A stretch of 15,430 bases of DNA. Origin: Aquitalea sp. (GTDB taxonomy: Bacteria; Pseudomonadota; Gammaproteobacteria; Burkholderiales; Chromobacteriaceae). Of this stretch, positions 1-7,165 are shown piece after piece. The number at the start of each line of letters is the position of its first letter. Position 1 is the stretch's first letter. Below the pieces are notes generated by a model. It was not told the DNA's origin. It worked only from the letters and a program-made list of their open reading frames with translations, and did not search any database. The stretch lies in assembly GCA_019232735.1 (NCBI GenBank), contig JAFANL010000266.1, positions 1 through 15,430 of the forward strand. The letters run 5' to 3'. The position numbers and the translations under genes are program-made.

Positions 1-2525
1 ACCTTCATCAGGTCGCGCAGCATGGACACCGGACGGGTGTTCACCGTGTCGGCGTATTGCTGGTAGGCCTGGTAATCGTCGTTCTGTACCGCTTTTTGCA
101 GCAGTTGCACCACGTCCGGGTTGTAGGCGTGGTATTCCTCGCCGTGCACGTACTTGAGCAGACCGCCTTGCGAAATCTGACGCATCGGATTGAAGGCGAA
201 GCGCAGCAGTTGTTGCTGGTCGTCTTCGAAGTCCTCGAAGCTGGCACCGGCAACGCGCGACACCGTGCCCTTCAGGCACAGATCTACCACGTCCTTGTGG
301 ATGCCGACGGCTTCAAACAGCTGGGCACCGCGATAGGAGGCGATGGTGGAAATACCCATCTTGGACAGCACCTTCAGCAGGCCCTTGTTGATGCCCTTGC
401 GATAGTGCTGCAGTGCTTCGTTGATCTTGCAGTTGACCACACCGCTGTTCACCAGATCGATGATGCTCTGGTAAGCCAGGTAGGGGTAAACCGCGGTAGC
501 ACCGTAACCGATGACACAGGCCATCTGGTGTGCATCACGCACGGTACCGGTTTCCAGCAGGATGTTGGTCTTGCAGCGCAGGCCGGTTTCAATCAGCGCA
601 TGGTGTACCGCACCGGTGGCAAACAGGGCGTGAATCGGCAGACGGCCCTGAGTGATGATGCGGTCGGACAGTACCACGATGACCGTGCCTTCGTTGACGG
701 CTTCGATCACGTACTGGCACAGCTTTTCGATGGCCTGTTGCAGCGAGCTTTCGCTCGGGTCGTAGCACAGGTCGAAAGTGGTGGCTTTCAGATACGGTTC
801 CGGACGGGTGGTGACGCGGATGAATTTTTCATGCGACAGCACCGGCGAGCGCACTTCCAGACGCTTGGCGTGCTCGGCGCTCTCTTCAAACATATTGCGT
901 TCCGGGCCAAACACGCTGTTGAGCGACATCACCACCGCTTCGCGGATGGGGTCGATCGGCGGGTTGGTCACCTGGGCAAATTGCTGACGCAGATAGTCGA
1001 AGGGCGAACGCACTTTCTGGCTGAGCACCGCCATCGGGGTGTCATCACCCATGGAGCCCACGGCTTCCTGACCGTCTTCAGCCAGCACGCGCAGGATCTG
1101 GTCGCGCTCTTCATAGCTGAAGTTGTACAGCTTTTGCAGACGGGAAAGTTCTTCCTTGCTCACCGCCTCGATGCCGGCATCGTCCTCGATCGACAGTTCC
1201 AGATACTTGGCGCTGCCCTTGATCCACTGGCGGTAAGGCTTGGCGCTCTTGAGCATGGCATCGATGTCTTCCGGCATCAGCAACTCGCCGGTGGACAAGT
1301 CGGCAGCAAACAGCTGACCCGGCTTCACGCGGCCCTTGCGCAGTACGTCTTCCGGCTTGTAATCCCACACGCCCACTTCGGAGGCGATGGTGAGGATATT
1401 GTCCTTGGTCAGGACCCAGCGGGCCGGACGCAGGCCGTTACGGTCCAGCATACAGGCAGCGTAGCGGCCATCGGTCAGCACGATGCCGGCCGGGCCATCC
1501 CACGGCTCCATGTGCATGGAGTTGAATTCGTAGAAGGCGCGCAGGTCCTTGTCGGTGGAGTCCACGTTCTGCCAGGCCGGCGGTACCAAGAGGCGCAGCG
1601 CACGGAACAGCGGAATGCCGCCCATCAGCAGGCCTTCCAGCATATTGTCCAGGCTCATGGAGTCCGAGCCGTCGGTCTGGACGATGGGGCGGACTGCGTC
1701 CATATCGAGGTGCGGCGAGGCCATGATGCGCTCGCGGGCACGTGCCCAGTAACGGTTGCCCTGCACGGTGTTGATTTCACCGTTGTGCGCCAGGAAGCGG
1801 AAAGGCTGTGCCAGCTTCCATTGCGGCCAAGTATTGGTGGAGAAGCGCTGATGGAATACCGCCAGGCTGGACTCGAAACGCGGGTCGTTCAGGTCCAGGA
1901 AGAACTTGGGCAGGTTTTCCGGCGTCACCAGGCCCTTGTATGACAGGGTATGCGGCGACAACGTGGGCAGATAGAAGGACGGATCGTCTGCCTTGTTGGC
2001 TTTTTCAGCCTGGCGACGGCCCATGTACAGACGGCGCTGGAAAGTCAGTTCATCCATGCCGAAAGGGCAGTTGACGAACACCTGCGAAATAGAAGGCAGG
2101 CTGGCCAGTGCGGCTTCGCCACAGGCGCTGACATCGGTCGGCACCACGCGGAAACCAGCCACTTCCAGTTCCTGGGCTTCCAGGAATTCCTTCAGGCGGC
2201 GCAGGCTGCGCGCGCCGATTTCGCTGTCAGGGTGGTGAAATACCAGACCGGCGGCGTACACTGCCTTCAGGGCAATATCGGCCTCGGCGGCGACTTCACG
2301 CAAGAAACCGTCCGGCTTGCGGAACAACAGGCCACAGCCATCGCCCGACTTGCCATCTGCCGCCACCGCTCCACGGTGCGTCAGCTTGGCCAGCGAGGAG
2401 ATGGCGGTTTCCACCAGCCAGTGGCTAGGCTTGTCGTCCAGCTGGGTGATGAGGCCGAAGCCACAGCTGTCCTGTTCGAAATCCGGGTTGTACAGGGTAC
2501 CCTGCAACCAACGCTGTCTGTCCAT
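1..2525 (-). CDS. gltB: Glutamate synthase [NADPH] large subunit, 5' part (runs off left edge)
   Basis: GOGAT large subunit: it takes ammonia from glutamine and makes two glutamates from 2-oxoglutarate with GltD, in the cytoplasm. Translating the minus strand from ATG at 2525-2523 gives MDRQRWLQGTLYNPDF, then EQDSCGFG. Cys21 is the expected N-terminal nucleophile of the class II glutaminase once a short propeptide is removed. Further hallmarks are KLTHRGAVAADG soon after, MEPWDGPA near residue 339 and DRNGLRPAR shortly downstream. About 841 codons are present of the roughly 1,480-1,500 usual for the family, covering the glutaminase domain, the central domain and the very start of the FMN synthase domain (QYADTVNTRPVSMLRDLM at the edge). 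An AGGAC Shine-Dalgarno lies about 9 nt before the ATG. gltD, the usual partner, would lie to the left, outside the window. A 628-codon ORF antisense to it is a shadow. Confidence 0.96.
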   Translation of the reverse strand, partial: MDRQRWLQGTLYNPDFEQDSCGFGLITQLDDKPSHWLVETAISSLAKLTHRGAVAADGKSGDGCGLLFRKPDGFLREVAAEADIALKAVYAAGLVFHHPDSEIGARSLRRLKEFLEAQELEVAGFRVVPTDVSACGEAALASLPSISQVFVNCPFGMDELTFQRRLYMGRRQAEKANKADDPSFYLPTLSPHTLSYKGLVTPENLPKFFLDLNDPRFESSLAVFHQRFSTNTWPQWKLAQPFRFLAHNGEINTVQGNRYWARARERIMASPHLDMDAVRPIVQTDGSDSMSLDNMLEGLLMGGIPLFRALRLLVPPAWQNVDSTDKDLRAFYEFNSMHMEPWDGPAGIVLTDGRYAACMLDRNGLRPARWVLTKDNILTIASEVGVWDYKPEDVLRKGRVKPGQLFAADLSTGELLMPEDIDAMLKSAKPYRQWIKGSAKYLELSIEDDAGIEAVSKEELSRLQKLYNFSYEERDQILRVLAEDGQEAVGSMGDDTPMAVLSQKVRSPFDYLRQQFAQVTNPPIDPIREAVVMSLNSVFGPERNMFEESAEHAKRLEVRSPVLSHEKFIRVTTRPEPYLKATTFDLCYDPSESSLQQAIEKLCQYVIEAVNEGTVIVVLSDRIITQGRLPIHALFATGAVHHALIETGLRCKTNILLETGTVRDAHQMACVIGYGATAVYPYLAYQSIIDLVNSGVVNCKINEALQHYRKGINKGLLKVLSKMGISTIASYRGAQLFEAVGIHKDVVDLCLKGTVSRVAGASFEDFEDDQQQLLRFAFNPMRQISQGGLLKYVHGEEYHAYNPDVVQLLQKAVQNDDYQAYQQYADTVNTRPVSMLRDLMK

Positions 2526-2548
2526 TGTTTTGTCCTGCTTATAATTGT

Positions 2549-2567
2549 GAATCGAATGAATCGATTC
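2549..2567. promoter_or_regulatory. Inverted repeat overlapping gltB -10 and start site
   Basis: GAATCGA-ATGAA-TCGATTC is a perfect 7-bp inverted repeat with a 5-nt spacer. It covers part of the predicted gltB -10 (2564-2569) and the predicted transcription start (about 2557), the position expected of a repressor operator. It could also be a hairpin at the 5' end of the mRNA. Confidence 0.35.
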
Positions 2568-2593
2568 TAAGGGCAACATGCTTGACCTTGCAA
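2564..2593 (-). promoter_or_regulatory. Predicted sigma70 promoter of gltB
   Basis: On the minus strand TTGCAA (2593-2588) and TAGAAT (2569-2564) are separated by 18 nt, a good -35/-10 pair. Transcription should start near 2557, giving a leader of about 30 nt before the gltB ATG. The -10 overlaps an inverted repeat (2549-2567), and a LysR-type palindrome lies about 60 bp upstream. Assigned by eye only. Confidence 0.5.
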
Positions 2594-2609
2594 CCAGTTA
2601 TTGCCATTG

Positions 2610-2624
2610 ATTGCGCAGCGCAAT
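2610..2624. promoter_or_regulatory. Candidate LysR-type (T-N11-A) box upstream of gltB
   Basis: ATTGCGC-A-GCGCAAT is a perfect 7+1+7 palindrome that fits the T-N11-A pattern of LysR-type regulator sites. Its centre (2617) is about 60 bp upstream of the predicted gltB start of transcription, the usual position of an LTTR recognition site. In Bacillus subtilis the LTTR GltC controls gltAB, so such a regulator is plausible here, but no LTTR gene is present in the window. Confidence 0.4.
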
Positions 2625-2822
2625 AATTGTTTAAGTTCAATAACTTACCTTGTTTTTTCTGATAAAAAATCAGGGAAAACCCGAAAGCCGGGCACATTTT
2701 TCTTCCAGTTTTGTGACACCCATATTCATATTTACGACTTTGCCGCCTGCAGAAAGCCTTGATCCAAAACCCGGTAAAACGCTTGTTTTTGAGTATTGTC
2801 CGACAACATACAAACAGCCATC

Positions 2823-4346
2823 ATGCGTAGCGACGCCACTACACCAGCCACCCAGGATTTTGTCCGCCGCCTGGCCGACCAGGCCTTCTCGCGCTCGGCG
2901 GGTGCCCCGCTGATCACCGGCAACGACGTGCAATTGCTGTACGACAGTACGGATAATTTTCCAGCCTGGCAGCAGGCCATTGCCGGCGCGGAAGAGTCGG
3001 TGTTCATCGAGATGTATATCCTGGCCAATGACCGCTATGGCCGCGAGATTCGCCAATTGTTGATAGACAAGGCGCTGGCAGGGATCAAGGTATGCCTGCT
3101 ATACGACTGGCTGGGCTGCTGGAAAGCCAGTCTGAGCGGATTTTTCCGCCCGCTAGTCAGTGCCGGGGCCGAGGTGCGGGCCTACAACCCGCCCTCTCTC
3201 ACCGGCGGACTCAGCCTGCTGGGACGTAATCACCGCAAGCTGATCGTGGTGGATCGCAGCATCGCCTTCATTTCCGGCCTGTGCATCAGTTCCAGCTGGG
3301 AAGGACAGCCTGAGGCCGGCATTGCCCCCTGGCGCGATACCGGCTTGTCACTGCGTGGCCCGCTGCTCAGTGAAGCCGTGGCTGCTTTTGCCGATAGCTG
3401 GGCCAGTTGCGGTTCGCCACTGGAAAGCCCGTGGCTGGAGATGCCGGCCAGCGAGCATCTCCATGGCCTCATTGCCGCCCGCCTGATCGCCACCACCCCT
3501 TCCACCGCGCACATGATGCGGCTGGATATGCTGATCGCCAGCTTTGCCCGCCGTACCCTGTGGCTCACGGATGCCTATTTCATCGGGACCAGTACTTACC
3601 TGTCGTCATTGAAGCAAGCGGCACGGGATGGCGTGGATGTGCGCCTGCTGGTGCCCCGTTCCAGTGACATCCGCTGGATTGCCACGGTGTCACGCACCAT
3701 GTACCGACCGCTATTGGAGTCCGGGGTGCGGGTGTTCGAGTGGAACGGCCCGATGATCCATGCCAAGACAGCGGTAGCCGATGGCCGCTGGGCGCGTATC
3801 GGCTCCACCAACCTGAACATTTCCAGCTGGCTGGCCAATCGCGAAATCGATGTCGCCATCGAGGACGAAAGCGTGGCAGGCGAACTGGCGGCCCGCTTTT
3901 TGCAGGATCTGGAACAATCCACCGAAGTAGTGCTCAGCGGGCACAAGCGCACACCGGTGCTGACCCACCCGCGCCAACGCCAGCAAGCTTCTTTCCTGTT
4001 TCCCAGCACCGCCAGCCACGCCGCCCGCAGCAGTGCCAGCGCGGCTGCCCGGCAGGCTGCACGCATTGGCGATGCGCTGGGTGCCGTGGTGCGCGGCACC
4101 CGCCCCATCGAGGCCAGTGAGGCCGCTGCGTTTCTGACCATCGGCCTGGCCTTGCTGATCATGGCGGTACTGGTTGGCCTGTTCCCCTGGCTGGTAGCGG
4201 GCCCGCTGGTTTTTCTGCTGCTGCTCAGTGGTGGGGCCATCGTGCTGAAGGCATTGGGCCTGTATCGCCACCGCAATGAAAAAAAACAACAGTCGGCTGC
4301 GACAAAAAATAATCTCAAGCCCCCTGCGCCGCCTGCAGCCCAATAG
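2823..4346 (+). CDS. Phospholipase D-like / cardiolipin synthase-like protein with C-terminal membrane tail
   Basis: Member of the bacterial cardiolipin synthase (ClsB-like) branch of the PLD superfamily, probably making or remodelling cardiolipin or a related phospholipid at the inner membrane. With the ATG at 2823 it has 507 residues. Two HxKx4D motifs are intact: HRKLIVVD (about 137-144) and HAKTAVAD (about 313-320), the second followed by IGSTNLNISSW. The N-terminal half has the typical VFIEMYILANDRYGREI segment. Unlike ClsA, there are no N-terminal membrane segments. Instead an Ala/Arg-rich linker (about 395-430) leads to two predicted transmembrane helices (about 436-454 and 457-478) and a basic tail. 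The start is uncertain: an in-frame TTG at 2796 would add nine residues, and neither start has a good ribosome site. The gene is divergent from gltB. Downstream is a perfect hairpin (GCTGCA, 7-nt loop, TGCAGC at 4394-4412) without an adjacent T-run. Confidence 0.85.
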   Translation: MRSDATTPATQDFVRRLADQAFSRSAGAPLITGNDVQLLYDSTDNFPAWQQAIAGAEESVFIEMYILANDRYGREIRQLLIDKALAGIKVCLLYDWLGCWKASLSGFFRPLVSAGAEVRAYNPPSLTGGLSLLGRNHRKLIVVDRSIAFISGLCISSSWEGQPEAGIAPWRDTGLSLRGPLLSEAVAAFADSWASCGSPLESPWLEMPASEHLHGLIAARLIATTPSTAHMMRLDMLIASFARRTLWLTDAYFIGTSTYLSSLKQAARDGVDVRLLVPRSSDIRWIATVSRTMYRPLLESGVRVFEWNGPMIHAKTAVADGRWARIGSTNLNISSWLANREIDVAIEDESVAGELAARFLQDLEQSTEVVLSGHKRTPVLTHPRQRQQASFLFPSTASHAARSSASAAARQAARIGDALGAVVRGTRPIEASEAAAFLTIGLALLIMAVLVGLFPWLVAGPLVFLLLLSGGAIVLKALGLYRHRNEKKQQSAATKNNLKPPAPPAAQ

Positions 4347-4458
4347 TGTCTGAAAACAAACCTTTAAGCGGCAAACACCAGGCTGAAACCCTTGCTGCAC
4401 AAGGCTTGCAGCCCATCATTTGATCAAACCGCCAGAATTTTTTTTGGCCCTGATATTG

Positions 4459-4492
4459 CCGTGCAACACAAGCACGGTAAAAGGACTACAAT
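4459..4492 (+). promoter_or_regulatory. Predicted ssrS (6S RNA) promoter with dyad over the -35 region
   Basis: A good -10 hexamer TACAAT (4487-4492) is followed directly by the GC-rich discriminator GCGCGC, a style common at strong, growth-regulated betaproteobacterial promoters. The best -35 at 18-nt spacing is GCAACA (4463-4468), which is poor. A perfect inverted repeat CCGTGC-N7-GCACGG (4459-4477) covers this -35, so an activator or repressor may bind there. Transcription should start near 4499. Confidence 0.5.
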
Positions 4493-4498
4493 GCGCGC

Positions 4499-4684
4499 TT
4501 TCTTGGGATGTTCTCCAAGCCGGCCGACGTGAAGGACGCACCATTTTGGCGTGCTCCCTAAGGAAGCCGGGGATCTGCGGCCACTCCACGTCAGCCTGCA
4601 GGACTCACCCCGGACTTCCGTGCGCACCGCGGCGCAAAGCGCCCCGTTTTTACGCGCCTCAAGGCCAGCCTCGCCACACCAGCG
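4499..4684 (+). ncRNA. ssrS: Candidate 6S RNA
   Basis: 6S RNA mimics an open promoter and binds sigma70-RNA polymerase, mainly in stationary phase. The 5' end (TTTCTTGGGATGTTCTCCAAG, then CCGGCC) closely follows the E. coli 6S 5' end (TTTCTCTGAGATGTTCGCAAG, then CGGGCC, from memory). The 3' part has CTCAAGGCCAGCCTCGCC, matching the E. coli TTCAAGGGTTACAGCCTGC region. The length of about 186 nt matches E. coli (184). A rod-like fold can be drawn: closing stem 4503-4510/4675-4682 with bulges, GCCGGCC (4519-4525 area) with GGCCAGC (4663-4669), and CGTGAA (4528-4533) with TTTTACG (4648-4654). The apical hairpin has an 11-bp stem, GGAAGCCGGGG (4562-4572) with CCCCGG-a-CTTCC (4608-4619). The hairpin GGCGC-AAA-GCGCC (4631-4643) sits on the 3' side of the centre, where E. 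coli 6S also has one. Ends are approximate. The alternative is a cis-acting leader of the downstream decarboxylase gene. Confidence 0.68.
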
Positions 4685-4757
4685 ACTGCGCCCCAACGCG
4701 CACCGAGTGACACTGCAGCAAGCTGCGGGCCGACAGGCGTTACAGGTGCACGGTATT

Positions 4758-4777
4758 GCATGCCTAGCTGGGCATGC
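4758..4777 (+). other. Perfect hairpin in the decarboxylase leader
   Basis: GCATGCC-TAGCTG-GGCATGC forms a perfect 7-bp stem with a 6-nt loop, 64 nt before the decarboxylase ATG. There is no T-run after it, so it is not a terminator. It may be a leader structure or an operator. No convincing separate promoter for the decarboxylase was seen between the 6S RNA and this point, so transcription could read through from ssrS. Confidence 0.4.
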
Positions 4778-4840
4778 TGCCTTCCTGAACGGCCATCTCC
4801 CGGCTGTGGTGTCCGAGTTTTGACCGACAAGGACTCAGGT

Positions 4841-7096
4841 ATGCGTTTTCACTTTCCCATCGTCATCATCGACGAGGACTTCCGCTCGGAAAACACCAGC
4901 GGCTCCGGCATCCGCGAACTGGCAGCAGCCATGGAGGCCGAAGGCATGAGCGTGATCGGTTACACCAGCTATGGTGACCTCACCTCTTTCGCCCAGCAGC
5001 AAAGCCGGGCAGCCGGCTTCATCCTGTCCATTGACGACGAAGAATTCCAGACCGACGACACCTCGGAAAACGCCCTGGGCCAGCTGTACAGCTTCGTGGC
5101 GGAAATCCGCCGCCGCAACCCGGACATTCCGGTCTACCTGTACGGCGAAACCCGCACCGCGCGCCATATTCCCAATGACATCCTGCGCGAGCTGCATGGT
5201 TTCATCCACATGCATGAAGACACGCCGGAATTCGTGGCGCGCCACATCATTCGCGAATCCAAGAGCTATCTGGACAGCCTGGCCCCGCCCTTCTTCCGCG
5301 CGCTGGTCGACTACGCCCACGATGGCTCCTACTCCTGGCACTGCCCCGGCCACTCCGGTGGCGTGGCCTTCCTGAAGAGCCCGGTGGGCCAGATGTTCCA
5401 CCAGTTCTTTGGCGAAAACATGCTGCGCGCCGACGTGTGCAATGCGGTGGACGAACTGGGCCAGCTGCTGGACCACACCGGCCCCATTGCGGCCTCGGAA
5501 CGCAATGCGGCACGCATCTTCAATGCCGACCATCTGTTCTTCGTCACCAACGGCACTTCCACCTCCAACAAGATCGTCTGGCACAGCTGTGTAGCCGCCG
5601 GTGACATCGTGCTGGTGGACCGCAACTGTCACAAGTCCAATCTGCACGCCATCATGATGACCGGTGCCATTCCGGTCTTCCTGATGCCCACGCGTAACCA
5701 CTACGGCATCATCGGCCCGATTCCGAAATCGGAATTCCAGCTGGAAAACATCAAGAAAAAGATTCTGGCCAACCCCTTCGCCCGCGAAGCGCTGGAAAAG
5801 AATCCCAAGCTCAAGCCGCGCATCCTCACCATCACCCAGTCCACCTACGATGGCATTTTGTACAACGTGGAAGAGATCAAGGGCATTCTGGATGGAGAAG
5901 TGGATACGCTGCACTTTGACGAAGCCTGGCTGCCGCACGCCAGCTTCCACGATTTCTATGGCGACTTCCACGCCATTGGCGAAGGCCGTCCGCGTTGCAA
6001 GGACAGCCTGATCTTCTCCACCCAGTCCACCCACAAGCTGCTGGCCGGCATCAGCCAGGCTTCGCAGATTCTGGTACAGGACCCGCAAAACCGTCAGCTG
6101 GATACCGCCTGGTTCAACGAGGCTTATCTGATGCACACCTCCACCAGCCCGCAATATTCCATTATTGCCAGCTGCGACGTGGCCGCTGCCATGATGGAAC
6201 AGCCGGGTGGCCAGGCGCTGGTGGAAGAATCGCTGGTGGAAGCACTGGATTTCCGCCGCGCCATGCGCAAGGTGGACGAAGAATACGGCAAGGACTGGTG
6301 GTTCAGCGTGTGGGGCCCGGACGAACTGTCCGACGATGGCATCTGCGACCCGGTTGACTGGGAACTGAAGCCCGGTGCGCACTGGCACGGTTTTGCCGGC
6401 ATCGAGGAAGGCTTCAACCTGCTGGACCCGATCAAGGCCACCGTGCTGACACCGGGCCTGGACGTGGACGGCAGCTTCGAAGAGATGGGCATTCCGGCCG
6501 CCATCGTCACCAAGTACCTGACCGAGCACGGCGTGGTGGTGGAAAAGACCGGCCTGTACAGCTTCTTCATCATGTTCACCATCGGCATTACCAAGGGCCG
6601 CTGGAACACGCTGATTTCGCTGCTGCAACAGTTCAAGGACGACTTCGACAAGAACCAGCCGCTGTGGCGCGCCATGCCGGACTTTGTCGCCCGCTATCCG
6701 CAGTACGAGCGCGTGGGTCTGCAAGACCTGTGCCAGCGCATTCACGCCTTGTACACCAAGCACGACATCGCCCGCCTGACCACCGAGATCTATCTGTCCG
6801 AGATGGAACCGGCCATGCGTCCGGCCGATGCCTTCGCCAAGATGGCCCACCGCGACATCGAGCGCGTGCCGGTAGACCAGCTGGAAGGCCGTGTCACCGC
6901 CGTGCTGCTGACCCCGTATCCGCCGGGCATTCCGCTGCTGATCCCGGGCGAGCGCTTCAACAAGACCATTGTCGACTACCTGCGCTTTGCCCAGGCCTTC
7001 AACCGCGAACTGCCGGGCTTCGAGACCGATGTCCATGGCCTGGTGGCGACCGAAGTGGAAGGTCGCAAGGTGTACTGCGTGGATTGCGTCAAGTAA
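4841..7096 (+). CDS. PLP-dependent arginine/lysine/ornithine decarboxylase
   Basis: Fold-type I basic amino acid decarboxylase (AdiA/CadA/SpeC-SpeF superfamily). It removes CO2 from arginine, lysine or ornithine to give agmatine, cadaverine or putrescine, consuming a proton in the cytoplasm. The 751 residues match AdiA (about 756). A receiver-like N-terminal wing domain (about 1-128) is followed by the PLP core with PPFFRALVDY, HCPGHSGG, NGTSTSNK and DRNCHKSN. FDEAW contains D360, which contacts the PLP ring, and STHKLLAG contains K399, the Schiff-base lysine. The C-terminal domain contains PYPPGIPLLIPGE. The substrate cannot be fixed by eye: FDEAW resembles AdiA, while other stretches resemble SpeF. 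The start was chosen at 4841 because AAGGA lies 7 nt upstream and the product begins MRFHFPIVIIDEDF like relatives; an upstream in-frame ATG at 4760 lies in the leader. It follows the 6S RNA and ends at a strong terminator. Confidence 0.93.
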   Translation: MRFHFPIVIIDEDFRSENTSGSGIRELAAAMEAEGMSVIGYTSYGDLTSFAQQQSRAAGFILSIDDEEFQTDDTSENALGQLYSFVAEIRRRNPDIPVYLYGETRTARHIPNDILRELHGFIHMHEDTPEFVARHIIRESKSYLDSLAPPFFRALVDYAHDGSYSWHCPGHSGGVAFLKSPVGQMFHQFFGENMLRADVCNAVDELGQLLDHTGPIAASERNAARIFNADHLFFVTNGTSTSNKIVWHSCVAAGDIVLVDRNCHKSNLHAIMMTGAIPVFLMPTRNHYGIIGPIPKSEFQLENIKKKILANPFAREALEKNPKLKPRILTITQSTYDGILYNVEEIKGILDGEVDTLHFDEAWLPHASFHDFYGDFHAIGEGRPRCKDSLIFSTQSTHKLLAGISQASQILVQDPQNRQLDTAWFNEAYLMHTSTSPQYSIIASCDVAAAMMEQPGGQALVEESLVEALDFRRAMRKVDEEYGKDWWFSVWGPDELSDDGICDPVDWELKPGAHWHGFAGIEEGFNLLDPIKATVLTPGLDVDGSFEEMGIPAAIVTKYLTEHGVVVEKTGLYSFFIMFTIGITKGRWNTLISLLQQFKDDFDKNQPLWRAMPDFVARYPQYERVGLQDLCQRIHALYTKHDIARLTTEIYLSEMEPAMRPADAFAKMAHRDIERVPVDQLEGRVTAVLLTPYPPGIPLLIPGERFNKTIVDYLRFAQAFNRELPGFETDVHGLVATEVEGRKVYCVDCVK

Positions 7097-7118
7097 GCAC
7101 TGGCTGCATCCAGCAACA

Positions 7119-7147
7119 AGCCGCAGGTTTTGCCTGCGGCTTTTTTT
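7119..7147 (+). terminator. Rho-independent terminator after the decarboxylase
   Basis: AGCCGCAGG-TTTTG-CCTGCGGCT is a perfect 9-bp stem (7119-7141) followed directly by a T-run. It begins 22 nt after the decarboxylase stop. The convergent GGDEF gene ends at 7166. The left flank is only moderately A-rich, so the terminator should act mainly on plus-strand transcripts. Confidence 0.92.
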
Positions 7148-7165
7148 ATTGCGCCACCCGGCTGG

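Noticed and set aside
57..1943. 628-codon plus-strand ORF
   Set aside because: It lies antisense to gltB, whose minus-strand translation has clear family motifs. Long antisense frames are expected from GC-rich codon bias.
4491..4534. Leader peptide MRAFLGCSPSRPT with AAGGA upstream
   Set aside because: Its ATG overlaps the -10 hexamer TACAAT, so it would not be transcribed from this promoter.
4629..4651. GC hairpin followed by five T, looking like an intrinsic terminator or attenuator
   Set aside because: It lies inside the 6S-like RNA, where the T-run can pair with CGTGAA (4528-4533), and E. coli 6S has a comparable 3' central hairpin. It would become relevant again if the 6S call fails.
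4760..4840. 27-residue N-terminal extension of the decarboxylase
   Set aside because: The upstream ATG lies in a hairpin and has no ribosome site; the extension is unlike the family, and ATG 4841 has AAGGA at good spacing.
4835..7036. 733-codon minus-strand ORF
   Set aside because: Antisense shadow of the decarboxylase gene; it has a His/Gly/Val-rich composition and no recognisable domain.
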